Below the pieces are notes generated by a model. The model worked only from the letters and a program-made list of their open reading frames with translations. It had not been told where the DNA came from and did not search any database. A stretch of DNA of 64,000 nt from Teredinibacter turnerae T7901. Lineage in GTDB: Bacteria > Pseudomonadota > Gammaproteobacteria > Pseudomonadales > Cellvibrionaceae. Below are positions 39,564-49,027 of the stretch, in pieces; the stretch's first letter is position 1, and each line of letters opens with the position of its first letter. The stretch spans positions 418,764 to 482,763 of the forward strand of contig NC_012997.1 in NCBI RefSeq assembly GCF_000023025.1, in the 5' to 3' direction. The position numbers were made by a program, and so were the translations under genes.

Positions 39564-40109
39564 ATGAGTGCTGTTCAGAATATTCCTGTCAATCGCATCG
39601 ATGGCGAGCAACAAACCCTGGCGGACTACCAAGGTAAAGTTCTCCTGGTTGTCAATGTGGCCTCGAAATGTGGCTTAACCCCGCAGTATGAAGGGTTGCA
39701 AAAACTCTATGCCGACAAGCAGGGCGATGGCCTGGAAATCTTAGGTTTTCCCGCCAACAATTTTATGGGGCAGGAGCCTGGTAGCAACGAAGAAATTCAA
39801 GAGTTTTGCAGCCTTAACTTTAATGTCAGCTTCCCGATGTTTGAAAAAATCTCTGTACTGGGCGACGACAAGCACCCGCTGTACGACGCCCTGACCGACG
39901 CACAACCGAGCGCCGAGGGCGATGGCCCGTTCCGCGAGAAATTAAAAGGCCATGGCGTAGAGCGGGATAACCCGGCCGACATTTTGTGGAATTTCGAAAA
40001 GTTTGTGGTCGGCCGCAGCGGCGAGGTGGTTGCGCGTTTTGCTCCGGATGTAACCGCAGATGATCCGCGTCTGGTGGCGTGTATCGAGGCAGAATTAGCC
40101 AAATCCTGA
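39564..40109 (+). CDS. glutathione peroxidase, Cys type
   Basis: 181 aa from ATG 39564 (GAGGAGAAG just upstream). Active-site Cys 36 lies in VVNVASKCGLTPQYEGLQ; the other GPx motifs are ILGFPANNFMGQEPG and ILWNFEKFVVGRSGEVV with the catalytic Trp and Asn. There is no selenocysteine TGA. It reduces peroxides, in bacteria often using thioredoxin more than glutathione. BtuE-type by length. Confidence 0.95.
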   Translation: MSAVQNIPVNRIDGEQQTLADYQGKVLLVVNVASKCGLTPQYEGLQKLYADKQGDGLEILGFPANNFMGQEPGSNEEIQEFCSLNFNVSFPMFEKISVLGDDKHPLYDALTDAQPSAEGDGPFREKLKGHGVERDNPADILWNFEKFVVGRSGEVVARFAPDVTADDPRLVACIEAELAKS

Positions 40110-40125
40110 TCGCCTCAGGTAAAAC

Positions 40126-40154
40126 GAAAAAGCCAGCAAATTGCTGGCTTTTTT
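40126..40154. terminator. bidirectional terminator
   Basis: AAGCCAGCAA pairs with TTGCTGGCTT, flanked by A run and T run. It separates two convergent genes. Confidence 0.88.
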
Positions 40155-40170
40155 GTGGGTGGTATTTTAA

Positions 40171-41367
40171 CTACGCCAACTTGCGTTTGCGGCGGCCCAT
40201 CAACACCAACGCGGCACCGACCAGCAACAGCCAGGGGCTGGACGCACCGCCGCCGCTGCTTCCGCCGGAAGAGCTGCTGGACGAACTCGAACTGCTGGAA
40301 GAGCTGGAGCTACTGGAAGAACTTGAGCTGCTCGAAGAGCTGGAACTACTGGACGAACTGGAACTGCTCGAGCTACTGGAACTACTCGAAGAACTTGAGC
40401 TGCTGCTTGAGGTATCCGCAGGTACGTCCAGCCCAAAAAAGCGTATCGCTTCTTTGGCATAGAAAGCGCCGTTGCTAAATAGAAAATCGTGGTCTGCATC
40501 AGCCAGGCTGTTCGCCTCCACCAGTGGCTTTTCGCTGTCGTTGCCGTACCGGGTACGGGTGTTAATACCGTCAGTGGTGGTGCTCAGCGGGGTTTGGCTT
40601 AACCCATGCACATTGGTCCACTGCTCTATGGCCTCGCCAAAGTTGGCGTAATCGAGGGTGCCATCTTTGGTACCGTGCCACAACTGCATGCGCGGCCAGG
40701 GGCCGTTATAACCCGGGTTGACGTTGCGCACCGCATCACCCCATTGCTGCGCGGTTTTATCCAATGTGCCGTTGGCACAGGCGCTATTCCACCCTGCGGG
40801 CTGGCTGGCGGCAAAACAGGTGAACGGCAGCCCTGCAAAGGCAGCGCCTGCGGCGAATACGTCTGGATGCAGCGCGAGCATCACGTTGGTCATCATGCCG
40901 CCGGAACTCAAGCCCACCGCAAAAATACGCGAATCGTCCACGTTGTAATGACTGCGCACGTAGTTGACCATCGACATCAGGCCAATCGGGTCACTGCCGG
41001 TACCGTTCAGCGATGCGTCAGAGCTGGCATCAAAACAGTTGGTGTTGTTGCGGGCCGCCGTGTCGGGTTCGCTCGGGTAGATAACGATATAGCCGTACTG
41101 GTCAGCCAGCTCATCAAACTGAGTGCCGTTAAAAAATGCGGGGCCGCTGCCGCCGCAATAATGCATGGCCAGCAGCACCGGCGCATTGTTTTCTAAGTTT
41201 TCCGGCACATACAGGTGCATACCCAGTTCGGTGGGGTTATCGCCAAAATTGGTAATTTCGGTGAGCACTCCAGCGGCAACTTGAGCGTTGGCCCAGAGCG
41301 GGGAAAGCAGTATTGAGCCCGCAACCGCTATGGTTGCGGTGAATTTCTTAAGCGTATAAATCGACAT
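40171..41367 (-). CDS. secreted CE1/PHB-depolymerase-family esterase with poly-Ser and GlyGly-CTERM-like tail
   Basis: 398 aa. Signal peptide (IAVAGSILLSPLWANA); alpha/beta hydrolase about residues 30-320 with nucleophile Ser 154 in FAVGLSSGGMM, an oxyanion region LLAMHYCGGSG, and candidate Asp and His in WHGTKDGTLDY and DADHDFLFSNG. A poly-Ser run of about 45 residues follows, then GGSSGGGASSPWLLLVGAAL and a basic end GRRKRKLA. The family includes acetyl-xylan and feruloyl esterases and PHB depolymerases; context favours a plant-cell-wall esterase. The tail looks like a GlyGly-CTERM sorting signal, which would leave the enzyme surface-attached or processed by rhombosortase. Confidence 0.86.
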   Translation of the reverse strand: MSIYTLKKFTATIAVAGSILLSPLWANAQVAAGVLTEITNFGDNPTELGMHLYVPENLENNAPVLLAMHYCGGSGPAFFNGTQFDELADQYGYIVIYPSEPDTAARNNTNCFDASSDASLNGTGSDPIGLMSMVNYVRSHYNVDDSRIFAVGLSSGGMMTNVMLALHPDVFAAGAAFAGLPFTCFAASQPAGWNSACANGTLDKTAQQWGDAVRNVNPGYNGPWPRMQLWHGTKDGTLDYANFGEAIEQWTNVHGLSQTPLSTTTDGINTRTRYGNDSEKPLVEANSLADADHDFLFSNGAFYAKEAIRFFGLDVPADTSSSSSSSSSSSSSSSSSSSSSSSSSSSSSSSSSSSSSSSSSSSSSSSSGGSSGGGASSPWLLLVGAALVLMGRRKRKLA

Positions 41368-41664
41368 AAAAGAACCTTTACCTCTGCGACCTCAGAATGT
41401 CGCCCGGTTATTTTTATTAGGGATGGCGTGAAAAGCGCCATATGGACTCTACTAACTGTTGATAATTGCGTCAACCGCTCTGCGACTTTGGTCTTAAGTT
41501 ACTGGATAAGCTGCTTTTCACGCCTTTTTTTACAGGAAACATGGGATAAACCTGTCGCTTCTTTCACATAAGGAATAACGGCGTCGGCGAATGCCACGCG
41601 ACAACGTCTTTTGCAGTGGTGCGTTCGCTGTGAGAGAGGAAATGGACATTCTGTGGAGAAAGAA

Positions 41665-42714
41665 ATGATGATTAAACAATTACTCGCTTTGGTTCTGGCA
41701 TGGGGTTGCGCGATACCGGGCTTTGCAGCCTTATCGACCGACAAGGAAAAACCGACGGAGATTGACCTTGCTAAAAATTACCCTGTGATTCTGCGGGACT
41801 CGGATGTGGAAGGCACCTTTTATGTTCGGGTGATAAATATTCCACCGGGGGTAAAAGATTATTTTTCGGTGGAAATAACCGCTGAAAAAATTGAGGTGGA
41901 AGCGTTGAAAGATCCGAGGTCCAAGTCGACTGACGATTCAGAAACGGCAATGGAAACTGCAGCGGAGGGTACTAATACTAAGGGGGCCGCCGACCCCTGC
42001 AGCGACTTAAAAACTGCAACGAAGAAACTCCAGGATGAAACTAACCCTGCCATGGTTGGGTTCCACCTGACGCAAGTTAAAACCCTGTTGGACGATGAAC
42101 AATGCCGCACGTCAGAAATCACCTATGCAGCAAAATCCGCGATTGAGTCAACCCAGTCAGCGGTTTTTAAAGTCTCGGTTGCTCACGGCGAGCGGGTTAC
42201 CCTGCTGATAAAAACGCAGGATAAAGACAAAAAGCTCACACGCTCTTTCTACGAGCATGTTATTTCTGGAGCACAGGAAAAATTTTATACCCACGTGGGC
42301 TTTACCTTTCTTAAAAACCAGGGCACCGAATGGTATTCCAAACCGACGGTCGCTGACGACGGCAAAACCACCTATACGGTTGCGCGGCAGGAAAGTCAGG
42401 ACGACATACTCTATGTGCCAACGGCTTTATTTACCATGCCCATGGGGAGCCGTGGCAAAACAGTTGAGTACGGCATTACTGCAGGTTTGGGTGTGAACAA
42501 TAGCGATGTGGTAGTGGTGTTGGGGGGCAGTTTGATTATCAAACAGAATGTTCTGGTAAGTCTGCTGGTCGGGGTGCAAGAGCAGTCCAGTTTGAACGGC
42601 GGTTACGCTAATGGCCAGGCACTGGGTGAAACGGCGGTTGATTCAGATGCGCTAAACGGCAAGGAATTCCGCGGTACGGTGGGTTTGTCGGTGGGGTACA
42701 GGTTCGGCAAATAA
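41665..42714 (+). CDS. exported protein with beta-barrel-like C-terminus, unknown function
   Basis: 349 aa from ATG 41665 (GGAG six bases upstream; a second ATG follows directly). Signal peptide MMIKQLLALVLAWG...FAA. The middle is charged and helical with two Cys (ADPCSDLKTATKKL, DDEQCRTSE) that may form a disulfide. The end has alternating strands (YGITAGLGVNNSDVVVVLGG, QNVLVSLLVGVQEQSSLNGG, TVGLSVGYRFGK) with a terminal aromatic pair like an outer-membrane barrel. No family recognised. A terminator follows. Confidence 0.65.
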   Translation: MMIKQLLALVLAWGCAIPGFAALSTDKEKPTEIDLAKNYPVILRDSDVEGTFYVRVINIPPGVKDYFSVEITAEKIEVEALKDPRSKSTDDSETAMETAAEGTNTKGAADPCSDLKTATKKLQDETNPAMVGFHLTQVKTLLDDEQCRTSEITYAAKSAIESTQSAVFKVSVAHGERVTLLIKTQDKDKKLTRSFYEHVISGAQEKFYTHVGFTFLKNQGTEWYSKPTVADDGKTTYTVARQESQDDILYVPTALFTMPMGSRGKTVEYGITAGLGVNNSDVVVVLGGSLIIKQNVLVSLLVGVQEQSSLNGGYANGQALGETAVDSDALNGKEFRGTVGLSVGYRFGK

Positions 42715-42722
42715 ATGGGGAT

Positions 42723-42750
42723 AAAAACGGCAGCCGAGGCTGCCGTTTTT
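42723..42750 (+). terminator. Rho-independent terminator
   Basis: AAAACGGCAGCC and GGCTGCCGTTTT pair around a three-base loop, followed by T, nine bases after the stop. Confidence 0.9.
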
Positions 42751-42850
42751 GTTGGTGTGCAAATGCACTTTGTTCTGGCCGTTAAGCGGCTGGATGTTCT
42801 CCGTTATTCTCAACCGGATAATCGAATTCGCTCAGTAGCCAGATGTGCTA

Positions 42851-44131
42851 TTAGCTTGCGGGAGCAGGCTCAACCTCAACACTGTAAATGGTAACCTTTC
42901 CTGCGAAAGTAACGTCTCCAGTAACCTGAACGCCTATTTGGTATTTGCCGTCTGCTGGTAGCAAGGCTTTGTTTACTAGACAATCGACAGTCATCACGTC
43001 AGTGGTAGTAGCCGCAACATTGCAGTAGACGCCGTCATAAGGAGATCCGGCTTGTTGTACCATTGCTTGCAGCGTCGCTCCGCTATCGATGAACGCTTGA
43101 TCAGCCTGAACAGTAAAAGAGACTGTAGCGTTACTCAGGTCAGTGTACGCATCTGTAACGTAAAGAAGGTTTCTATACGTTGCGTCACCCGAACCAGGTT
43201 CAAACCACACACTTTTCACGCCGTCCACATCGCTGTAGTCCATAGTGAGCGCGCCGTAGGATGCCGTCCAACCGGAATCCATAGCAAAGTCGCTATTGTA
43301 GGTCGGGGTGGTTGGGGTTTTGTCTTCCGCCAGGGTTAAAACGACGTTATCGATCATTAGGTCGCCGGTAACTGTAGTCGGCTTCTTATTGGCATTAACT
43401 TGCAGGCCAAAGGTGTCGACCTTTGTTAAATCAAAGTTATCGTTTTTGTGGCCAAAGGCGGTACCGTTGGTTGCGCCAAGATTCGTGATGGTGAAAGTGT
43501 TGTAGGCATCGCCGGTCAAGCCTTCAGCGGTCCTGTAACCCACGTTCGCATATTCACCGTTAACATCGTGAAAGAACAACATAAATGCTGTTTTTTTATC
43601 AGTCACGTATTCTTGTGGAACGTAGACGTCCAGTGAAATGTCCGCACCCGTTATCACCGCGGGATCGGCATCTTCATAGAACACATAGAAACTGTCGTCT
43701 TCTGAAGCCCAGGTAGGCTCAATAACCATTGCGCCTTCAGTCGCCGAGTGCGAGAGGGCGGGTGCGACCGCATTGCCCTGGGCAGATGAATCCCAATCGT
43801 CCACTTCTGCGGCATCATCAAAGGTATATTCCAGCGTCGCGCCGGAGCCTGAACTGCTGGATGAGCTGCTGGAAGAACTGGAGCTGCTGGAAGAACTGGA
43901 GCTGCTGGATGAGCTGCTGCTGGAAGATGAACTGGAGCTGCTGGATGATGAGCTGGAACTTGATGACGAACTTGAGCTGCTGCTGGAGGAGCTGGAGCTG
44001 CTGGAAGAACTGGACGATGTTGTTGAGCCGTTACCGGGCACTGGAACACTGTCGGTATCATCGGAGCCGCCGCAACCGGTTAAAACCACAGCGGAACACA
44101 TCATACTCATGAGTACGAGCTTGCGAATCAT
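42851..44131 (-). CDS. poly-Ser lipoprotein with two beta-sandwich-like domains, paralogue A
   Basis: 426 aa. Lipobox VVLTGCGGSDD near residue 20; an unbroken Ser tract of more than 50 residues from about 38; then two domains. The first (YTFDDAAEVDDWDSSAQGNA, TWASEDDSFYVFYED, FDLTKVDTFGLQVNANKK) resembles carbohydrate-binding or CIA30-like beta-sandwiches; the second (WFEPGSGDATYRNLLYVTDA, YDGVYCNVAATTTD) has two Cys that may pair. It is homologous to the gene at 44534 over its whole length. Likely surface or periplasmic sugar binding, by inference. No catalytic motif is seen. Confidence 0.8.
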   Translation of the reverse strand: MIRKLVLMSMMCSAVVLTGCGGSDDTDSVPVPGNGSTTSSSSSSSSSSSSSSSSSSSSSSSSSSSSSSSSSSSSSSSSSSSSSSSSSSSSSSSSGSGATLEYTFDDAAEVDDWDSSAQGNAVAPALSHSATEGAMVIEPTWASEDDSFYVFYEDADPAVITGADISLDVYVPQEYVTDKKTAFMLFFHDVNGEYANVGYRTAEGLTGDAYNTFTITNLGATNGTAFGHKNDNFDLTKVDTFGLQVNANKKPTTVTGDLMIDNVVLTLAEDKTPTTPTYNSDFAMDSGWTASYGALTMDYSDVDGVKSVWFEPGSGDATYRNLLYVTDAYTDLSNATVSFTVQADQAFIDSGATLQAMVQQAGSPYDGVYCNVAATTTDVMTVDCLVNKALLPADGKYQIGVQVTGDVTFAGKVTIYSVEVEPAPAS

Positions 44132-44533
44132 AGTATTTCCCTTTCAGGTCTGTAGAGCGGATGAAAAATATTATTGTAGTGAGGCGCTGTACCTCTGCGC
44201 CTGAGCGAGGAAATAATTGTTCAGAATTTGGTATGAGGCAATAGGTGACAAATGCAAACAGTATCCAGAAGGACAGAAGGTAGATTTTTGCGACCGAACG
44301 GTAGTGGATGTGAGTGGTCACTTCGGTAGTTATGTGATCTAAATCTCTTTTTTGGCGTCAATTAAGCTTTTAAGGTTTCGCTTAAATTCACGCTCTAGAT
44401 CCATATTCAAGAAGTGGGTTAGTTCAAAAGTATGAATAGGCGTCAGGGGCCACGATTCCCTCTCACCCGTCATAAATGCCTGGGAATGACATCGCAGGTG
44501 AGAATGAAATCGTGGTCTCAATGAGTAATAGAG
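44132..44533. promoter_or_regulatory. upstream region of lipoprotein A
   Basis: 402 bases. It contains the 41-bp element shared with the other lipoprotein gene (44212-44252). A 60-codon minus frame at 44339-44521 ends in a helical stretch but has no ribosome site or recognisable match; it could be a gene remnant. Confidence 0.4.
44212..44252 (-). promoter_or_regulatory. 41-bp element shared by the two lipoprotein genes, copy A
   Basis: These 41 bases are identical to 46017-46057; both copies lie about 80 bases before the start of a paralogous poly-Ser lipoprotein gene on the minus strand, while the flanking bases differ. On that strand it holds TTGCCT and, 17 bases on, AATTAT, a possible -35/-10 pair. 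It is probably a promoter plus regulator site. Confidence 0.6.
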
Positions 44534-45940
44534 TTAATTGCTCTGGGGGGTGACCTGTATATTGTAAATCGACACTTTGGCGTCAGCGTTGCCGTCACCG
44601 CCTAGCGTCTGCACACCGTACTGGAATTCGGTGGCGTTACCCAGAGTCAAGGCACCCTCCACCGGGCATTCGACCCGAAACCACTCCGTGTCCGCAGGGA
44701 CAGCATTGCAGTAAACGCCCGCGTAATCATCCCCCGCGCGCTGCGCCATTACCTGCAGCGAAGCGCCACTATCGAGGAATGACTGGTTCACAGACAGGTT
44801 CATGGTGATTGTGGCATTGCTAAGGTCAAGAAAGTCACTGGATTTGTATACGAGATTACGGAACTGCGTTGCCGTTGAACCGGGTTTGTAGCTAACGCTC
44901 TTCACGCCACCAATGGCCCCGAAACTTATTGCAAGGGGTACAGAGCTACTCCACGCTGTCGAAAGTTCGAGCGGAAAGTCAGATTCGAAGTTCGGGTCAG
45001 TCGCGATCTTGTTTGCGGCATGATTGCGAAGTATCACGTTGTCGACAAACACATGTTCCGATGTGCTAACCCGGGGAGCAGGTTTAGCCTCTGTCACACC
45101 TGTCTGAATCACCACACCAACCGATGTTACTGTGGTTTGATCAAAGTTTTGGGTAGATACATTCATATTGGGTTTGGTCAGGGTAAACCGGTTGTCATCA
45201 TCAGGCGTCTGCTTGAACATGTCGCCCCAAAGAATGTAATTGAAATTGCCGTCTGAATCGATCGCGAAGAAGCGGAATACCGGGCGGCCATCAGTGATGT
45301 AGGCGTCGGGAACGATAAAGTCCATGCTCAACGAGCCGTTTTTGAGATTGATGGGCGGATCTACACCGAACAAAATTGCCGCAATATCGTCGTCGCTGTT
45401 CCAGGCTGTGTCTAATTCCAGGGCCTGTTTCTCGGCAGAGTAGAGGATGATGGGATCAGCGGTGCTACTGCCCCAGGTTGTGGTATTCCAGTCATCGATT
45501 TCGTCAGACCCGCTGAATTCGTAGCGAATTTCGCGGGGCGCGGCGGTACCCGATGAGCTCGAACTGCTGGAAGACGAACTGGAACTACTCGACGAACTTG
45601 AACTACTGGAAGAAGAGCTGGAGCTACTTGAGGAGCTTGAACTGCTGGAAGAAGAGCTGGAACTGCTCGATGAACTGGAACTACTGGCTGCGGCACCTGA
45701 GCTGCTCGATGAGCTGGAGCTGCTGGACGACGAGCTCGAACTGCTGGATGAGGTCGAGCCACCAGGCACTGATCCAGAGCTGCTGGATGAACTGGAGCTG
45801 CTGCTGGACGACGAACTGGAGCTGGATGAGGTCGATGAGCTGTTGTCTGATGGATCCTTATCGTTGTCATCCGAGCCGCCGCAGCCGGTCAGTGCGACGG
45901 CGGAACACATCAACCCCACGAGTAAAACTTCGCGAATCAT
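44534..45940 (-). CDS. poly-Ser lipoprotein with two beta-sandwich-like domains, paralogue B
   Basis: 468 aa. Lipobox VALTGCGGSDD near residue 20; three Ser tracts interrupted by GSVPGGST and GAAA, reaching about residue 130; then two domains matching paralogue A: YEFSGSDEIDDWNTTTWGSS, AWNSDDDIAAILFGVD, FDQTTVTSVGVVIQTG; and YKPGSTATQFRNLVYKSSDF, YAGVYCNAVPADTEWF. The two Cys of the last domain are conserved between the paralogues. The shared 41-bp upstream element suggests common control. Function is unknown; carbohydrate or surface binding is inferred. Confidence 0.8.
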   Translation of the reverse strand: MIREVLLVGLMCSAVALTGCGGSDDNDKDPSDNSSSTSSSSSSSSSSSSSSSSSSGSVPGGSTSSSSSSSSSSSSSSSSSSGAAASSSSSSSSSSSSSSSSSSSSSSSSSSSSSSSSSSSSSSSSSSSSSGTAAPREIRYEFSGSDEIDDWNTTTWGSSTADPIILYSAEKQALELDTAWNSDDDIAAILFGVDPPINLKNGSLSMDFIVPDAYITDGRPVFRFFAIDSDGNFNYILWGDMFKQTPDDDNRFTLTKPNMNVSTQNFDQTTVTSVGVVIQTGVTEAKPAPRVSTSEHVFVDNVILRNHAANKIATDPNFESDFPLELSTAWSSSVPLAISFGAIGGVKSVSYKPGSTATQFRNLVYKSSDFLDLSNATITMNLSVNQSFLDSGASLQVMAQRAGDDYAGVYCNAVPADTEWFRVECPVEGALTLGNATEFQYGVQTLGGDGNADAKVSIYNIQVTPQSN

Positions 45941-46016
45941 AGTAATTCCTTTTTTTTCTGTAGAGCAAAATAAAAAATACGTTGTATGGCACCGGCTGGT
46001 TGGCCGGAGGGGGGCG

Positions 46017-46057
46017 AATAATTGTTCAGAATTTGGTATGAGGCAATAGGTGACAAA
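46017..46057 (-). promoter_or_regulatory. 41-bp element shared by the two lipoprotein genes, copy B
   Basis: Identical over 41 bases to 44212-44252 and at a similar distance (76 bases) before lipoprotein gene B. See copy A for the possible promoter boxes. Confidence 0.6.
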
Positions 46058-46302
46058 GTGAATTGTGTATAGATTATGTACGCACGGAGAATGCCGGTAA
46101 AAAATAGGGCGGACTTTGTGATTTATACTGGTCTGTCTGTGATTATTATTTGTTTTTAAAGATTTTTTACATTTTTTTTGTGCACTTTTTCTGTTAACGA
46201 ATTAACTGATTTGCAGGTGGATTAGGCCAGTTCTTTAGTGTGAGATATTGTGCCCACTCTGCTCGGCGGGGTGTCGCCAGTCGCTTACTGTTTGACCTAA
46301 AA

Positions 46303-46320
46303 CTGACACCGAATTGTCAT
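46303..46320 (+). promoter_or_regulatory. candidate Pho box before PiT-ppk2
   Basis: CTGACAC-CGAA-TTGTCAT resembles two PhoB half-sites (CTGTCAT) four bases apart, with 5 of 7 and 6 of 7 matches. It lies 110 bases before the PiT start. Plausible given the phosphate genes, but weak. Confidence 0.35.
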
Positions 46321-46429
46321 GCCAGGTTGATAGCTTACCCAGTTTGGCCCGAAGCAGAGGGAGGATGCTCCTGCGTCGGTAACAGGCCCGTTGAAAAAGG
46401 GTCGCGCTTTGCCCTCTGGGAGGCACGTT

Positions 46430-48037
46430 ATGAGTGTTCAGATTTCCGACCCGGTACGCACCGGGGCTTCTTCCTTGTTACCCTTTTCTAACACCAGCTT
46501 GCTGTTTGGTGTACTCCTGGTCGCGATGACCACCTATTTTTTGTTTTGGGGGTTTGGTTACGTGAACGGTAACCAGGGCTTTATTTTTGTGTTGGCGACA
46601 CTGTTTGGCGTTTTTATGGCGTTCAACATTGGCGGTAACGATGTGGCCAACTCCTTTGGTACCAGTGTTGGTGCCGGTACGTTAACCATTAAACAGGCAC
46701 TGGCGGTGGCCGCTATCTTCGAAGTCAGCGGTGCAGTGATTGCCGGTGGTGAAGTCACTTCCACCATACGCAAGGGAATCGTCGATTTGTCGACGGTGGC
46801 CATTGCTCCCATGCAGTTTGTTTACATCATGATGTCGGCGTTGTTGGCTGCAGCGCTCTGGTTATTGTTTGCCAGTAAAAAAGGTTGGCCGGTATCCACC
46901 ACCCATTCGATTATTGGTGGCATTGTTGGCAGCTCCATAACGCTTGGTATTTTGGTCGCGGGTAGCCAGGGCGCCGTGAATTTAGTGCACTGGGATAAAA
47001 TCGGCACTATCGCAATTTCGTGGGTGTTGTCACCGGTACTAGGTGGTGCTGTGTCTTATGTACTTTACGCGCAAATTAAAAAGCACATTTTGCAGTACAA
47101 CGACAAAGCGGCTGCGCAGCTTGCGGCAATGCGCGAGGAAAAGCGGCAGCACCGCGCTGAACACAAAAAAGCGTTTGAAACGCTAAGCGAACTGCAACGC
47201 ATCTCGTACAACAGTGCCATGGCGCGCGATGCTTCGGTAATTGCGGAGCCGGATTATAACCCAGAGGATCTGGAGTCTGATTATTATCAGCGGTTACATG
47301 CGATTAACCAGAAAACACACGATATAGACTCGCATCGGGCGCTGGAGGTATGGGTCCCTGTAATAGCAGCGGCAGGCGGGATGATAATTTCCTCCATGCT
47401 CCTGTTTAAGGGCTTGAAGAATATGCATCTGGGCCTGAGCACGCTGCACAATTATTTAATTATGGGCATGGTGGGGGCCACTATCTGGATGGCGACCTTT
47501 ATCTTCGCCAAAAACCTGAAAGGCGTTACGCTTGAGCGTTCCACCTTTTTAATGTTCAGTTGGATGCAGGTGTTCACTGCTTCGGGCTTTGCGTTTAGTC
47601 ACGGTTCAAACGATATCGCCAACGCGATAGGCCCGTTTGCCGCAATCCTCGATGTACTGCGTACCGGCGCACTTAATTCCAAAGCTGCCGTACCAAGCAT
47701 TGCGATGATCACCTTCGGTGTGGCGCTTATTGCTGGGCTTTGGTTTATCGGTAAAGAAGTTATTCAAACGGTGGGCCACAACCTGACCAAAATGCATCCG
47801 GCGTCGGGGTTTTCCGCCGAACTCGCGGCAGCAGCGGTGGTGATGATGGCATCGTTAATGGGCCTGCCGGTATCGAGTACCCATATTCTGATTGGTGCTG
47901 TGTTGGGGATCGGCCTGGTAAATCGCCAGACCAATTGGAACTTGATGAAACCCATCGGTATGGCCTGGGTCATAACTTTACCGGCGGCGGGTTTATTGAG
48001 CGCGCTGGCGTTTCTCTTTTTTAACAGCGTGATGTAG
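46430..48037 (+). CDS. PiT-family inorganic phosphate transporter, long form
   Basis: 535 aa from ATG 46430, with GGGAGG six bases upstream. The PiT signatures are [18 protein letters not shown] in the first half and [18 protein letters not shown] in the second, with [16 protein letters not shown] and [17 protein letters not shown] charged loop of about 100 residues between the halves ([20 protein letters not shown]) explains the extra length compared with the 425-aa PiT at 19177. It is followed 18 bases later by a polyphosphate kinase 2 gene, linking uptake with storage. Confidence 0.94.
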   Translation: MSVQISDPVRTGASSLLPFSNTSLLFGVLLVAMTTYFLFWGFGYVNGNQGFIFVLATLFGVFMAFNIGGNDVANSFGTSVGAGTLTIKQALAVAAIFEVSGAVIAGGEVTSTIRKGIVDLSTVAIAPMQFVYIMMSALLAAALWLLFASKKGWPVSTTHSIIGGIVGSSITLGILVAGSQGAVNLVHWDKIGTIAISWVLSPVLGGAVSYVLYAQIKKHILQYNDKAAAQLAAMREEKRQHRAEHKKAFETLSELQRISYNSAMARDASVIAEPDYNPEDLESDYYQRLHAINQKTHDIDSHRALEVWVPVIAAAGGMIISSMLLFKGLKNMHLGLSTLHNYLIMGMVGATIWMATFIFAKNLKGVTLERSTFLMFSWMQVFTASGFAFSHGSNDIANAIGPFAAILDVLRTGALNSKAAVPSIAMITFGVALIAGLWFIGKEVIQTVGHNLTKMHPASGFSAELAAAAVVMMASLMGLPVSSTHILIGAVLGIGLVNRQTNWNLMKPIGMAWVITLPAAGLLSALAFLFFNSVM

Positions 48038-48055
48038 GAATTGCGGTCTCTATCA

Positions 48056-48985
48056 ATGAATGATTACTTCGATGACCTGGACGATAATGTCGATTTAAGC
48101 TGGTTGCAGGCTGAGCTGGAAGATGCCATCGACGAAGACTACGAACTGGAATTCTCTGAACCAACATTGTCGATGGAGTTGCGGGAACTTTACAAAAAAG
48201 AGCACCCGCAAAGCATTCCACGTCGCACCTATTTCAAGCAATTACTGATGCTGCAAACGGAACTGATTAAATTGCAGGACTGGGTGGTGGCCAGTGGCGA
48301 GAAAATCGCTATCTTGTTTGAAGGGCGCGATGCGGCGGGTAAAGGTGGGGTGATCAAGCGAATTACCCAACGACTTAACCCTCGTGTGGTACGCGTGGTG
48401 GCACTGCCCAAGCCCACTGAGCGCGAACAAACCCAGTGGTATTTTCAGCGCTATGTTAAACATTTGCCTGCCGGTGGCGAAATCGTATTGTTCGATCGCT
48501 CCTGGTACAACCGCTCCGGGGTCGAGCGGGTAATGGGGTTCGCCACGGAAAATGAGGTGGAAAGTTTTTTTCAGCAAGTGCCAGAATTTGAAAAAATGCT
48601 GGTGAATTCAGGAATTCGGCTGCTGAAATACTGGTTTTCCATTACCGATGAAGAACAACAGCTGCGCTTTTTAATGCGCATTTACGACCCGTTAAAACAG
48701 TGGAAGTTGAGCCCCATGGATCTGGAATCCCGGGTGCGCTGGGAGGCCTACACCAAGGCCAAAGAGGAAACCTTCGCGCGCACCAATATTCCCGACGCCC
48801 CGTGGTTTATTGTCGAGGGTAACGATAAAAAACGGGCGCGGTTGAATTGTATCGATCATTTGTTGACGCAAATCCCTTACCAAGAGGTGGAAAGCGAGCG
48901 CATTGAACTGCCGCAGCGAATATTTCATCCTGAATATGAGCGCAGGGATTTACCGCCGGAAATGTTTGTACCTAATAAATATTGA
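48056..48985 (+). CDS. ppk2: polyphosphate kinase 2
   Basis: 309 aa from ATG 48056; an in-frame TTG lies at 48041 and neither has an ideal ribosome site. Walker A is IAILFEGRDAAGKGGVIKRI, the lid region RSWYNRSGVERVMGFATENE, and the Walker B-like EIVLFDRSW precedes it. PPK2 moves phosphate between polyphosphate and nucleoside di- or monophosphates. The acidic N-terminus (YFDDLDDNVDLSWLQAELED) is typical of the long class I form. It is in one operon with the PiT gene. Confidence 0.93.
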   Translation: MNDYFDDLDDNVDLSWLQAELEDAIDEDYELEFSEPTLSMELRELYKKEHPQSIPRRTYFKQLLMLQTELIKLQDWVVASGEKIAILFEGRDAAGKGGVIKRITQRLNPRVVRVVALPKPTEREQTQWYFQRYVKHLPAGGEIVLFDRSWYNRSGVERVMGFATENEVESFFQQVPEFEKMLVNSGIRLLKYWFSITDEEQQLRFLMRIYDPLKQWKLSPMDLESRVRWEAYTKAKEETFARTNIPDAPWFIVEGNDKKRARLNCIDHLLTQIPYQEVESERIELPQRIFHPEYERRDLPPEMFVPNKY

Positions 48986-48999
48986 TGCAGTAGTGACGT

Positions 49000-49027
49000 A
49001 AAAAAGGGCGGAATTTCCGCCCTTTTT
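49000..49027 (+). terminator. Rho-independent terminator after ppk2
   Basis: AAAAAGGGCGGAA pairs with TTCCGCCCTTTTT around a minimal loop, with T run on the right and A run on the left. The MITE-like element begins directly after it. Confidence 0.9.

Larger units (their letters stand above)
45941..46429. promoter_or_regulatory. divergent region between lipoprotein B and PiT
   Basis: 489 bases. It holds the second 41-bp shared element (46017-46057), a very AT-rich stretch (46120-46210) and a Pho-box-like sequence (46303-46320) ahead of the PiT gene. No gene recognised. Confidence 0.45.

Noticed and set aside
44339-44521. 60-codon minus frame between the lipoprotein genes
   Set aside because: Its last 20 residues look helical but there is no ribosome site or match; at best a gene remnant.
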